Origin: Sinorhizobium medicae
Lineage (GTDB): Bacteria; Pseudomonadota; Alphaproteobacteria; Rhizobiales; Rhizobiaceae
Direction of reading: 5' to 3'
Assembly (NCBI RefSeq): GCF_007827695.1
Contig: NZ_VITA01000006.1
Coordinates: forward strand, 334,092 to 398,091
Length of the DNA: 64,000 bases
Shown: positions 1-8,115 of the stretch, one piece after another
Layout: each line of letters begins with the position of its first letter
Position numbering within the stretch: position 1 is the first letter of the stretch
The notes under the pieces: generated by a model
The model's database searches: none
Told to the model about the DNA's origin: nothing
Seen by the model: only the letters and a program-made list of their open reading frames with translations
Position numbers and translations under genes: made by a program

Positions 1-899
1 GCCGTGTTGCAATGCATGATGAACACGTAGTGGCCGCGGCCGGACGTGTTGAGGATTTCAACAGTCGGCGCCTTCTTCAGCAGATTGACGGTTTTAGGAT
101 CGACGCGGTTGATGAAGTGGACCTGGCCCGAGGAAAGCGCCGCGACACGCGCCGTCGCGTCGTTCATGGCGATCAATTCGATGGAATCGACGAAGCCGCG
201 GTCGGTGCGCCAGTCGTCCGGGTTCTTCTCGAACGTGGCGCGTATGCCCGGCTCGAAGCTTGCGACCTTGTAGGGACCGGTACCGATCATCGCATCGGGA
301 TTGTCGGTGCCGCCGTTCGGCTGGATGATCAAATGGTAGTCGGTCAAAAGCAGCGGCAGGTCCGCATTGCCTTCCGTCAGCACCAGGACGAGCTTATCGC
401 CATCGGCCTTGATTTCCTTGATGGATTTCATCACGCCGAGCGCGCCGGACTCGGATTTTTCATCCGTGTGTCGCTGCAGAGTCTTGATGACGTCGTCGAT
501 CGTCAGTTCCTTGCCGTCATGGAATTTCACGCCCTTGCGGATCGTAAAGGTCCAGGTGGACGCATCGGCGGAGGGTTCCCAGGATTCCGCAAGTGCCGGC
601 ACCGGCTCGCCGGTCGTCGGATGGCTCTCGACCAGCATGTCGCCCCAGTTGCGGCCGACGACGAACATGAATTGCGACAGGGCCTTTGCGGGGTCCCGCG
701 AGTCCGTTGCAGCAGCCCCTTCTAGGCCGAGCTTAAGGTGACCGCCGCGTTTTGGCTCCTGCGCTGCGGCGCTGGACGCGAAGAGCATATTTGCGCTCGA
801 CGCGGCAATGCCGAGAGCGGCTGCGCGTCCGAGAAACTCGCGCCGCTTCATCTTGCCGAGCATGACCTGACGAGCCAAGTAGTCTTTGTAATCGCTCAT
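1..899 (-). CDS. ABC transporter substrate-binding protein, oligopeptide type (partial)
   Basis: Reading leftward from the ATG at 897-899 gives an open frame that leaves the window at position 1, so the C-terminal part is missing. The protein starts MSDYKDYLARQ and carries a twin-arginine export motif (KRREFLG) followed by a hydrophobic stretch and an ASSAAAQ-like cleavage region. The following residues, including WTFTIRKGVKFHDG and the IGTGPYKV element, are typical of SBP_bac_5 (DppA/OppA-like) periplasmic binding proteins. It would deliver peptides or similar solutes to a membrane permease whose genes must lie left of the window. About 299 residues are visible, of about 530 usual for the family. 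The substrate cannot be told from this fragment. It reads in the same direction as the carnitine genes but is separated from them by 338 bp, so it probably has its own promoter. Confidence 0.85.
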   Translation of the reverse strand, partial: MSDYKDYLARQVMLGKMKRREFLGRAAALGIAASSANMLFASSAAAQEPKRGGHLKLGLEGAAATDSRDPAKALSQFMFVVGRNWGDMLVESHPTTGEPVPALAESWEPSADASTWTFTIRKGVKFHDGKELTIDDVIKTLQRHTDEKSESGALGVMKSIKEIKADGDKLVLVLTEGNADLPLLLTDYHLIIQPNGGTDNPDAMIGTGPYKVASFEPGIRATFEKNPDDWRTDRGFVDSIELIAMNDATARVAALSSGQVHFINRVDPKTVNLLKKAPTVEILNTSGRGHYVFIMHCNT

Positions 900-1237
900 T
901 CCGCTGTTCCCTTCCTGGGTCGGCATTCGCCGATCGTTGTGATTGGTAGAGTGTTCGCGCATTGCCATCGGTCGATGGCCGGAAGGTGGTTTGCAGTCCA
1001 CCGTGATGGTTCCTATCCTGACCTCCTTCTTCGAGCCGTTTTCGCGCTACCCGCCCTGTTCAACCATAAGGCTAACCGCTCGGGCCGGGCTTGTAACGTC
1101 CTAAATTATAAATCTTTCCCATAAGCATGTCTTATGGAATGACTGATCATCCGCACACACCGGTGTTCGCGGCGCGCCACGCTGAACGGCCGGTATTATC
1201 CGGCTCCTCTCCAGTTTGCGGCCGATGACCGCTTGTC
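900..1237. other. Intergenic region upstream of the binding-protein gene
   Basis: This 338-bp stretch has no convincing coding sequence; short frames crossing it are antisense shadows. It must contain the promoter of the leftward binding-protein gene and the 3' end of the carnitine operon. The only structure I see is the palindrome at 1119-1137 beside an AT-rich patch at about 1100-1118. Confidence 0.5.
1119..1137. promoter_or_regulatory. Perfect inverted repeat, candidate operator
   Basis: CCATAAG (1119-1125) and CTTATGG (1131-1137) form a perfect 7-bp inverted repeat around a 5-bp spacer, directly beside an AT-rich patch. The spacing resembles sites for dimeric regulators (for example LysR or GntR type). 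Its role in controlling the leftward binding-protein gene is inference. Confidence 0.35.
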
Positions 1238-2020
1238 TCAGCGTCCCTTCCAGACCGGGTCGCGCTTTTCCGCGAAGGCGCGGGCGCCCTCCAGCTGGTC
1301 TTCGCTCGAATAGAGGGTGTCGACCGTCTTGAACTGGCGGCGGGTGACCCGGTTCATCGTGGTCTGGAAGTCCCGGCCTTCCGCATCACGGACGACTTCC
1401 TTGATCGCGGCATAGACGAGCGGCGGTCCGCTTTCGAGCAGGCGCGCCAGCTCCCAGGCTCTGTCCATCAGCCGTCCGGCCGGCAGAATTTCATTGACGA
1501 AGCCCCAGCGATTCGCCTCGACCGCGTCGAGCCAGCGGCCGGTGAGCAGCATGTCCATGGCAATGTGATAGGGGATGCGTTTCGGCAGTTTGATCGACGC
1601 GGCATCGGCAAGCGTGCCCGAGCGGATCTCCGGGAGTGCAAAACTCGCATGTTCGGTTGCGAGGATGAGGTCGGTGGAGAGTGCGATCTCCAGCCCACCA
1701 CCGCAACAAATGCCGTTGACGGCCGCGATGATCGGCTTGTTGAGGTCACGCAATTCCTGCATGCCGCCGAAGCCGCCGACGCCATAGTCTCCGTCGACTG
1801 CGTCGCCGTCTGCCGCCGCCTTCAGGTCCCAGCCCGGGCAGAAGAACTTCTCCCCGGCGCCTGTGATGATCGCGACGCGAAGCTCCGGGTCGTCCCGAAA
1901 ATCGCGGAAGATCTCGCCCATGATGCGGCTGGTCTTCAGATCGATGGCATTGGCCTTCGGCCGGTCGATCGTGACTTCGAGAATGCCACCTTCGCGGCGG
2001 GTATGGATCGGTCCGGTCAT
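1238..2020 (-). CDS. caiD: Enoyl-CoA hydratase/isomerase family, CaiD-like (carnitinyl-CoA dehydratase)
   Basis: The 260-residue protein has the full crotonase fold length. It shows the oxyanion-hole segments expected of the family: a GAGEKFFCPGWDL region near residues 54-66 and AAVNGICCGGGLEIAL near residues 100-115. In CaiD the enzyme hydrates crotonobetainyl-CoA to carnitinyl-CoA. The C-terminal RDPVWKGR tail is also typical of CaiD-like proteins. It is the last gene of the leftward carnitine operon, 4 bp after the acyl-CoA synthetase stop, so co-translation is likely. The position next to an acyl-CoA ligase, an acyl-CoA dehydrogenase and carnitine dehydrogenase supports a betaine-CoA substrate over a general fatty-acid role, but a generic enoyl-CoA hydratase cannot be excluded. 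Confidence 0.8.
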   Translation of the reverse strand: MTGPIHTRREGGILEVTIDRPKANAIDLKTSRIMGEIFRDFRDDPELRVAIITGAGEKFFCPGWDLKAAADGDAVDGDYGVGGFGGMQELRDLNKPIIAAVNGICCGGGLEIALSTDLILATEHASFALPEIRSGTLADAASIKLPKRIPYHIAMDMLLTGRWLDAVEANRWGFVNEILPAGRLMDRAWELARLLESGPPLVYAAIKEVVRDAEGRDFQTTMNRVTRRQFKTVDTLYSSEDQLEGARAFAEKRDPVWKGR

Positions 2021-2024
2021 AGGG

Positions 2025-4088
2025 TCATTTCCTCCGGCGGATCAGGGCGTCGGCTGCAAGGGCTCCCTGGCCCTCCGGCAACACCATAACAGGATTGATA
2101 TCGAGTTCTTCGAGCTTGGAAGCGTTTGCAACGACATAGGATGCCGCGGCAGCGACAGTTGCCACCAATGCCGCCATATCGCCCTTCGGATTGCCGCGAT
2201 AGCCGTTCAGCACCTTGCTGATTTTGAGGCCCGCAATCGCGTCGCGGATCGCCTCTTGCGTGGCCGGCAGCGTCAGGATTGCCGAATCCTCCAGCAGCTC
2301 GACGAGAATTCCGCCCGCGCCGATGGTCAGCACCGGCCCGGCGACGGGATCACGCATCGCCCCAACGATCAGCTCCGCCACGGGCTTCGCGACCATTTTC
2401 TCGACGAGATAACCGGAGGCGACGGCTGTCATGCTCCGCGCCGCAGCAATGACCTCGTCATGGCTAGCCAGATTGAGCTTGACCGCGCCGGCTTCGGTCT
2501 TGTGCGCCACCCCAAGGCCCTTGAGGACGACGGGGAAGCCGAGTGCCGCGGCAGCGGTCGCTGCCTCCTCCGGGGTAGCGACGCTCCTGCCGCGCGGAAC
2601 GGTCACGCCCGCTGCTGCGAGCTCGCCTTTTGCTTCGGCTTCGCTCAGGGTGACGATGTCGCCGGCTTCGGGGAACGAGCGAAGCAGGGGAGGTGCCACG
2701 GGACGTGCCCAGGCCGCACCGATCGCCGCGGCATTCTCGGCGGCAGCGAGCGCTTCGTCGATGCCGAAGAATGGTACGACGCCAGCCGCCATCAGGGTGA
2801 GCGCCGTTTCCTCCGGCATGTTTTCGCCGAGACTGGCGACGATGCCGGCGGGGGCACCCGTTGCCTTTGAGGAATCGACGACCGCCTCGCAGGTCGTTAC
2901 CCAGTCGGCGGCGTCGCAGCGGTCGAGCCGCGGGAAATCGAGGACAATCAGATTGAGCGCGTAGCCGCCTTGCATCATGGCGGTGAAGGCGGCCGTCTGC
3001 TTGTCGCGATTTCCCCAGACGAAGGTGTGGTAGTCGAGCGGATTGGCGATCGTCACCATTTCGCCGAGGCTTTCGCGAAGCGGATTGCGCTGCTCTTCCC
3101 TGAGCGGCCGGAAGTTGATGCTGCGCCGCACGCCCGCATCCGCCATCAGCGATGCCTCGCCGCCCGAACAGCTCATCGAGGAGATATCGGCGCTGGCCAG
3201 GGGCCCGTGAAGATGCAGCAGTTTAAGGGTTTCGAGAAGCTCCGGCAGCGTATCGACCCGACCAATACCGAGGCGGGCGAGCAGGGCCGATGAAACGCGG
3301 TCGTTGCCGGCAAGGGAAGCGGTGTGGGAGACGGTGGCAAGCTGCGCCGCTTCCGATTTTCCGACCTTCAGCGTGACCACTGGCTTGCGCAGTTCGCGTG
3401 CCCGAGTGGCCAGCCGCTCCAGGGCCTCGATGCTGTCGAAACCCTCGATGTGCAGTCCGACGGCGGTCACACGCGGGTCCTCGAGGACGGCGCAGGCAAT
3501 GTCGGAAAGGCCGGTTTGCGCCTGGTTGCCGGCCGTCATGACATAGGCCAGCGGCAATCCGCGCTTCTGCATGGAGATGTTGCAGGCGATGTTGGAGGAT
3601 TGCGTGAGGATAGCGACGCCGCTTTCGACGCGGAGCATTCCGTGCTGGTCGGGCCAGAGCAGTGCGCCGTCCAGCATGTTGATGAAACCGTAGCAGTTGG
3701 GCCCGACGATCGGCATGTCGCCGGCTGCAGCGACAAGCGCCTCCTGCAGGTCGTTGCCGTCGGCAAGCTCGTTTGCCGCCTCGCGAAAACCCGAAGCGTA
3801 GCAGATGGCACCGCCGGCGCCGCGCGCGGCGAGATCGCGGATGATCTCGATCGTCAGCGCCCGGTTGACGCCGACGAAGGCGGCATCCGGCGCCTCCGGC
3901 AGGTCGGCTACCAAACGATAGCAGCGGCGGCCGAGGATTTCCTCTTCGCGCGGATGGACGGGCCAGATTTCGCCTGAAAAGCCCATCTTGTCGCATTGTT
4001 CGATGACGCGCCGCGCCTCCTTGCCGCCGAAGACGGCGATCGAGCGGGGACGGATGAGGCGGTCGAGGGAGCGATAAGGGGTGGTCAT
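2025..4088 (-). CDS. Acyl-CoA synthetase (ADP/NDP-forming), acetate-CoA ligase family
   Basis: This 687-residue protein has the layout of ADP-forming acyl-CoA synthetases: an N-terminal CoA-binding Rossmann domain (IRPRSIAVFGG near residue 13), central succinyl-CoA-ligase-like domains containing the GPNCYGF and SCSGGEASL motifs, and a C-terminal ATP-grasp domain (GFPVVLKGLGVAHKTEAG). The open frame extends upstream to 4397, but the conserved domain begins at the ATG at 4086-4088, which has a GAGGGAG ribosome site about 11 bases before it. In this operon it probably activates carnitine, crotonobetaine or a related betaine to its CoA ester. That is the step done by the unrelated AMP-forming CaiC in enterobacteria. 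Substrate assignment is inference from position. Confidence 0.82.
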   Translation of the reverse strand: MTTPYRSLDRLIRPRSIAVFGGKEARRVIEQCDKMGFSGEIWPVHPREEEILGRRCYRLVADLPEAPDAAFVGVNRALTIEIIRDLAARGAGGAICYASGFREAANELADGNDLQEALVAAAGDMPIVGPNCYGFINMLDGALLWPDQHGMLRVESGVAILTQSSNIACNISMQKRGLPLAYVMTAGNQAQTGLSDIACAVLEDPRVTAVGLHIEGFDSIEALERLATRARELRKPVVTLKVGKSEAAQLATVSHTASLAGNDRVSSALLARLGIGRVDTLPELLETLKLLHLHGPLASADISSMSCSGGEASLMADAGVRRSINFRPLREEQRNPLRESLGEMVTIANPLDYHTFVWGNRDKQTAAFTAMMQGGYALNLIVLDFPRLDRCDAADWVTTCEAVVDSSKATGAPAGIVASLGENMPEETALTLMAAGVVPFFGIDEALAAAENAAAIGAAWARPVAPPLLRSFPEAGDIVTLSEAEAKGELAAAGVTVPRGRSVATPEEAATAAAALGFPVVLKGLGVAHKTEAGAVKLNLASHDEVIAAARSMTAVASGYLVEKMVAKPVAELIVGAMRDPVAGPVLTIGAGGILVELLEDSAILTLPATQEAIRDAIAGLKISKVLNGYRGNPKGDMAALVATVAAAASYVVANASKLEELDINPVMVLPEGQGALAADALIRRRK

Positions 4089-4191
4089 CGAGCCATGCAC
4101 TCCCTCAAGGCAGGATATGCCGCGCCGTTCTGCTCGACTGCAGCCGCTGTGCAACGGGGCAACTTGCCGAAACGAAGACTCTGCCGCATCC

Positions 4192-5352
4192 TCAAGCTCC
4201 CAGCGGCCGCAACAAGTCGCGGCTGATGATGTGTCGCTGGATCTCCGACGTCCCGTCCCAGATGCGCTCGACCCGCGCGTCCCGCCAGAAGCGGGCGAGA
4301 GGCAGGTCGTCCATGAGCCCCATGCCGCCATAGATCTGGATCGCCTCGTCGGTGACGCGGGCAAGCATTTCGGTAGCATAAACCTTTGCGGAGGCAATCT
4401 CTCGATTGGCCGGCAGGCCCTGATCGAGCCGCCACGCCGCCGAGAGTGTCAGGAGGTCGGCGGCATCGAGCTCTGTTATCATGTCCGCGAGCTTGAAGGA
4501 GACACCCTGGTTGGCGCCGATCGGCTTGCCGAACTGTTTGCGTTCCGCCGCATAGGAGAGCGCGTAGTCGAAGGCGCGGCGGGCGCGCCCGACGGAGGTG
4601 GCGGCAACAGTCAGGCGCGTGGCGTAAAGCCAGTCATTGGCAAGATCGAAGCCTCTATGGACCTCGCCTAGAATTTGGGCGGATGGCAGACGACAATCGT
4701 CGAAAGTCAGAATGCAGTTCTTGTATCCACGATGCGAGACCGAGTTGTAGCCCTCGCGGATCTCGAAGCCCGGCGTGCCGCGGTCGATGAGGAAGCAGGT
4801 GATCTTTTTCTTCGGTCCACGCGGCGTCTGCTCCTCGCCGGTGGCGATGAAGACGATGACGAAATCGGCAATGTCGGCGTGACTGATGAAGTGCTTCGTT
4901 CCGTTCACGATCCAGTCGTCGCCATCCGGGCGGGCGAAGCATTTCATGCCGCGTACGTCCGAGCCGGCGTCCGGCTCGGTCATGGCGAGCGCGTCGAACT
5001 TGTCGCCACGAACGGCGGGCAGGAGGTAGCGCTCGCGCTGATCTTCGTTGCAGGCCATCAGAATGCCTGACGGGCGGCCGAAGAAAACGGTCAATCCCAT
5101 TGATCCGCGGCCGAGCTCGCGCTCGACCAGCGTGAAGGTCAGATGGTCAAGGCCTGCGCCGCCGACCTCCTCCGGAAAATTGCAGCCAAAGAAGCCAAGC
5201 TCCTTGCATTTGCGGGCAATTTCCTGCCCGAGGTCGCGCGGCACGACGCCGGTGCGCTCGACCTCGTTCTCGTGTGGATAAATCTCGGCTTCGACAAAGT
5301 TGCGGACCGTGTCGACGATCATCTGCTGTTCTTCGGTCAGTGCGAAATTCAT
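4192..5352 (-). CDS. Acyl-CoA dehydrogenase family protein
   Basis: A full-length 386-residue acyl-CoA dehydrogenase with the usual three parts: helical N-terminal domain, beta-domain with the ALAMTEPDAGSDVRGM FAD/substrate segment (near residue 125), and C-terminal helical domain with RKQFGKPIGANQGVSFKLAD and IQIYGGMGLMDD signatures. The catalytic base in this family is usually a glutamate in the C-terminal part; a WDGTSEIQRHII segment is present. It oxidises an acyl-CoA to a 2,3-enoyl-CoA using FAD and electron-transfer flavoprotein. Between carnitine dehydrogenase and a CaiD-like hydratase it may act on gamma-butyrobetainyl-CoA or crotonobetainyl-CoA (a CaiA-like role), but this is inferred from context. 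Its start ATG has a GGGAGAACC ribosome site just upstream. Confidence 0.82.
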   Translation of the reverse strand: MNFALTEEQQMIVDTVRNFVEAEIYPHENEVERTGVVPRDLGQEIARKCKELGFFGCNFPEEVGGAGLDHLTFTLVERELGRGSMGLTVFFGRPSGILMACNEDQRERYLLPAVRGDKFDALAMTEPDAGSDVRGMKCFARPDGDDWIVNGTKHFISHADIADFVIVFIATGEEQTPRGPKKKITCFLIDRGTPGFEIREGYNSVSHRGYKNCILTFDDCRLPSAQILGEVHRGFDLANDWLYATRLTVAATSVGRARRAFDYALSYAAERKQFGKPIGANQGVSFKLADMITELDAADLLTLSAAWRLDQGLPANREIASAKVYATEMLARVTDEAIQIYGGMGLMDDLPLARFWRDARVERIWDGTSEIQRHIISRDLLRPLGA

Positions 5353-5404
5353 GGTTCTCCCTCGTCAGTTGCCCCTCTCCCCGGGGTAAATGGGTGCAAG
5401 CGGC

Positions 5405-5431
5405 TGCGGCAGCCGGATGAGGGCTGCCGCA
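5405..5431. repeat. RIME-like palindrome between carnitine genes
   Basis: TGCGGCAGCC (5405-5414) and GGCTGCCGCA (5422-5431) form a perfect 10-bp inverted repeat with a GGATGAG loop, in the gap between the carnitine dehydrogenase stop and the acyl-CoA dehydrogenase start. The GGATGAGG word recurs in the palindromes near 7091 and 11696, which suggests one mobile or mosaic intergenic repeat family. Confidence 0.5.
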
Positions 5432-5439
5432 TGCGATCC

Positions 5440-6930
5440 TTACCGCTTCTGCCCCACATGACGCCCCGCGCCGTCAGGCGCATCGAGCTTCGCATGGCCT
5501 TCGGCGATCGGCTTCAGCTTCGCCATCACCTCGGCCGGCGCCGGCACGGACTTGCCGGCTTTGGCGTCGACATGCAGCATCATCTGTTCGGCGGTGGCGA
5601 TCACGTCTCCCGAAGCTGCATCGTGAATTCGGGTGAAGAAGTGAATCCGCTTCTCGTCGGACGAAAGAAGTTGCAGCGTCGTATAGAGTGCCTGTCCCAG
5701 CTTGGCTTCGCCGAGATGGCGGATGTGGGTCTCGACCGTATAGTAGCTGTGACCGGCCTCGACATAGGCGAAGTCGACGCCGATCAGCTTGAGCAGAGCA
5801 TCCGAGGTATCTCCGAAAAGCTGCAGATAGCGATGCTCGGTCATGTGGCCGTTGTAGTCGACCCAGGCGGCATTGACCCTGGTCTCGACCAGACGCAGCG
5901 GCCCGGAAACATCGTGGGCTGTCGAGGGGGTGCCGCCCTTCGCCCAAAGCCCCTTCTCGAAATCGGCCAGCAGCTTGCCCGCACCCCAGCCCTTGCCGCC
6001 GTCGCTCGCTTTCAGGGCGTGCATGATGCCGACGAGATTCTCATCGCGGATGCGCTCGAGCTCGCGGATCGAGCGACCGGCGGCCTGCGCGTCGGATTGC
6101 GCGCCGATCTTCTCGACAAGCGCCTCGTCCAGATCGACCACGTCGGTGAATTTCGTCCATGGCCATTTGAGGCAGGGGCCGAACTGGGCGAGGAAGTGGC
6201 GCATGCCGGCTTCGCCGCCGGCGATTCGATAAGTTTCGAAGAGACCCATCTGCGCCCAGCGCATGCCGAAGGAATAGCGCATGACGTCGTCGAGCGTCTC
6301 GGTATCGCAGATGTCATCCTGGATCAGCCACAGCGCCTCGCGCCATAACGCCTCGAGCAGCCGGTCGCCGACGAAAGCCTCTATCTCCTTGGCGATCACA
6401 ACGCCTTTCATGCCGATCTCGGCGACGGCTTCTTCGGCGCGCCTGATCGTTTGCGGCGAAGTCTTCTTGCCGCCGACGAGCTCCACCAGGGGCAGCAGAT
6501 AGACCGGGTTGTAGGGATGGGCCACGAACATGCGTTCGGGGTGCTTCATCTCGGCCTGCAGGTCGGACGGGAGCAGTCCCGAAGTGGAGGAGCCGATCAG
6601 TGCGTCGGGCCGGGCGGCCGCGTCGATTTCGGTGATGACGCCGCGCTTCAGCGGCAGCCGTTCGGGCACGCTTTCCTGAATCCAGTCAACGTCTTCGACT
6701 GCTTCCTGAATGCTCTTGCAGAAAGTTAATTTTCCGAGCGGCGGCAGCGGCGCCATGGTCAGCATGCCATAAGCGCGTTCAGCATTGGCCATGACCTCGC
6801 CGATAATGCGCTCGGCCTCCGGATGCGGGTCGAAGATGTTGACGTCTATCCCTGCAAGCGCAAAACGCGCAGCCCAGGCCCCGCCGATGACGCCGCCGCC
6901 GACACAGGCGGCCTTGGTAATGGTGGTCAT
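5440..6930 (-). CDS. L-carnitine dehydrogenase fused to a betainyl-CoA thioesterase
   Basis: The 496-residue protein is a fusion. Residues 1 to about 325 form a 3-hydroxyacyl-CoA-dehydrogenase-like NAD enzyme: GGGVIGGAWAARFALAG Rossmann loop near residue 11 and the AHPYNPVYLLPLVELVGG active-site region. Residues of about 345-480 form a hotdog thioesterase domain with the VDYNGHM motif. Rhizobial L-carnitine 3-dehydrogenases (EC 1.1.1.108) have this two-domain form and oxidise carnitine to 3-dehydrocarnitine; the thioesterase half is thought to release glycine betaine from betainyl-CoA. The next upstream gene encodes the cleavage enzyme acting between these two steps, so three successive reactions are covered by two genes. 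No missing key residue was noticed. Confidence 0.88.
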   Translation of the reverse strand: MTTITKAACVGGGVIGGAWAARFALAGIDVNIFDPHPEAERIIGEVMANAERAYGMLTMAPLPPLGKLTFCKSIQEAVEDVDWIQESVPERLPLKRGVITEIDAAARPDALIGSSTSGLLPSDLQAEMKHPERMFVAHPYNPVYLLPLVELVGGKKTSPQTIRRAEEAVAEIGMKGVVIAKEIEAFVGDRLLEALWREALWLIQDDICDTETLDDVMRYSFGMRWAQMGLFETYRIAGGEAGMRHFLAQFGPCLKWPWTKFTDVVDLDEALVEKIGAQSDAQAAGRSIRELERIRDENLVGIMHALKASDGGKGWGAGKLLADFEKGLWAKGGTPSTAHDVSGPLRLVETRVNAAWVDYNGHMTEHRYLQLFGDTSDALLKLIGVDFAYVEAGHSYYTVETHIRHLGEAKLGQALYTTLQLLSSDEKRIHFFTRIHDAASGDVIATAEQMMLHVDAKAGKSVPAPAEVMAKLKPIAEGHAKLDAPDGAGRHVGQKR

Positions 6931-6989
6931 TCCGCTCTCCTCGATTCCTTGTAATCCCGGTCTGCCCCTGAAATCGCAGTCTGCTCCTC

Positions 6990-7113
6990 TCCTCGGGTTC
7001 GACCCGAGGACTGGCCCCTCCGGCCCAGGCGGGGAGAGGGGACTGGGTGCCTATGGCTTGCGTCTTTTTCCCCGTTTTGACAGGGAGACGGTGCCGGCAG
7101 GCGGATGAGGGGC
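6990..7113. repeat. RIME-like palindromic mosaic
   Basis: The gap between the cleavage-enzyme and carnitine dehydrogenase genes holds a 9-bp perfect hairpin (TCCTCGGGT at 6990-6998 with ACCCGAGGA at 7002-7010) and, at 7091-7113, a 23-base stretch identical to one arm of the long palindrome at 11696-11766. The mosaic of shared palindromic pieces is typical of rhizobial intergenic mosaic elements. Confidence 0.55.
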
Positions 7114-7121
7114 CCCGGCTC

Positions 7122-8024
7122 TTACCGCTTGGTCAGCTTCAGCTTCCTGCGGACCTCTTCCGGTCCGATGATCTTTGCGCCCATGCTCTCCACGACGGAA
7201 ACCGCCTTCTCCACGAGCTGGGCATTGGTCGCGAGCTGGCCCTTTCCGACATAAAGATTATCCTCGAGGCCGACGCGGACGTTGCCGCCGGCGAGGATTG
7301 CGGCGGCGGGATAGGCCATCGCGTTGCGGCCGATCGAGAAGGCCGAGAAGGTCCAGCTCGAGGGCACGTTGTTGACCATTGCCATGAAAGTGTTGAGATC
7401 GTCCGGTGCGCCCCACGGAATACCCATGCAGAGCTGGATCAGCACCGGATCCTCGATCAGGCCTTCCTCGACGAGCTGCTTGGCGAACCAAAGGTGCCCG
7501 GTATCGAAGGCTTCGATCTCGGGGCGCACGCCGAGTGCGGTCATCTGGCGCGCCATTTCGCGCAGCATCGACGGCGTGTTTGTCATGACGTAATCGCCGA
7601 GCGAGAAATTCATCGTGCCGCAATCGAGCGTGCAGATTTCAGGCAGGCACTCGGCGACATGGGCGACGCGTTCGGTGGCGCCGGCCATGTCCGTACCCTT
7701 TTCATTGACCGGAAAGGGGTTTTCGACATTCCCGAAGACGAGGTCTCCGCCCATGCCGGCGGTCAGGTTGAGCACCACGTCGATATCGGCGGAGCGGATG
7801 CGATCGGTCACTTCCTTGTAGAGATCGAGCCTGCGCGCCGGCGCACCGGTCTCGGGGTCGCGCACGTGACAGTGCACCACGGCGGCGCCCGCTCTGGCGG
7901 CGTCGATCGCCGATTCGGCGATCTGTTTCGGCGTGACCGGGACGTTGCTGGATTTCGAGACGGTGTCTCCGGCGCCGGTGACGGCGCATGTGATGAACAC
8001 CTCGCGGTTCATGCTGAGCGGCAT
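7122..8024 (-). CDS. Beta-keto acid cleavage enzyme (BKACE/DUF849), 3-dehydrocarnitine cleavage
   Basis: A 300-residue TIM-barrel protein of the BKACE family. It has the zinc-binding HCHVRD motif (His51, His53) and the LNLTAGMGG and GTMNF segments expected of the fold. Family members condense a beta-keto acid with acetyl-CoA, giving acetoacetate and a new CoA ester. With 3-dehydrocarnitine the products are betainyl-CoA and acetoacetate, which fits the neighbouring carnitine dehydrogenase-thioesterase gene. The frame extends to 8051, but the ATG at 8022-8024 is preceded by GGGAGG six bases upstream and is the best start. It is the first gene of the leftward operon, transcribed away from the regulator at 8116. 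Confidence 0.87.
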   Translation of the reverse strand: MPLSMNREVFITCAVTGAGDTVSKSSNVPVTPKQIAESAIDAARAGAAVVHCHVRDPETGAPARRLDLYKEVTDRIRSADIDVVLNLTAGMGGDLVFGNVENPFPVNEKGTDMAGATERVAHVAECLPEICTLDCGTMNFSLGDYVMTNTPSMLREMARQMTALGVRPEIEAFDTGHLWFAKQLVEEGLIEDPVLIQLCMGIPWGAPDDLNTFMAMVNNVPSSWTFSAFSIGRNAMAYPAAAILAGGNVRVGLEDNLYVGKGQLATNAQLVEKAVSVVESMGAKIIGPEEVRRKLKLTKR

Positions 8025-8115
8025 TGATGTCCTCCCTTTCGTTGCCTGCATTACGAGCCAGAAAGCGCCGGACTGCTTTTCAGAAACAGAAGCAATCTAT
8101 ACAGTATCGGAAAGG

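Noticed and set aside
12..725. Rightward open frame of 237 codons at the left edge
   Set aside because: It is antisense to the binding-protein gene 1-899, whose translation has a twin-arginine signal and clear family motifs; the antisense product has no recognisable pattern.
4089..4397. N-terminal extension of the acyl-CoA synthetase frame
   Set aside because: The extension overlaps the acyl-CoA dehydrogenase gene, has no domain similarity, and a good ribosome site lies before the ATG at 4088.
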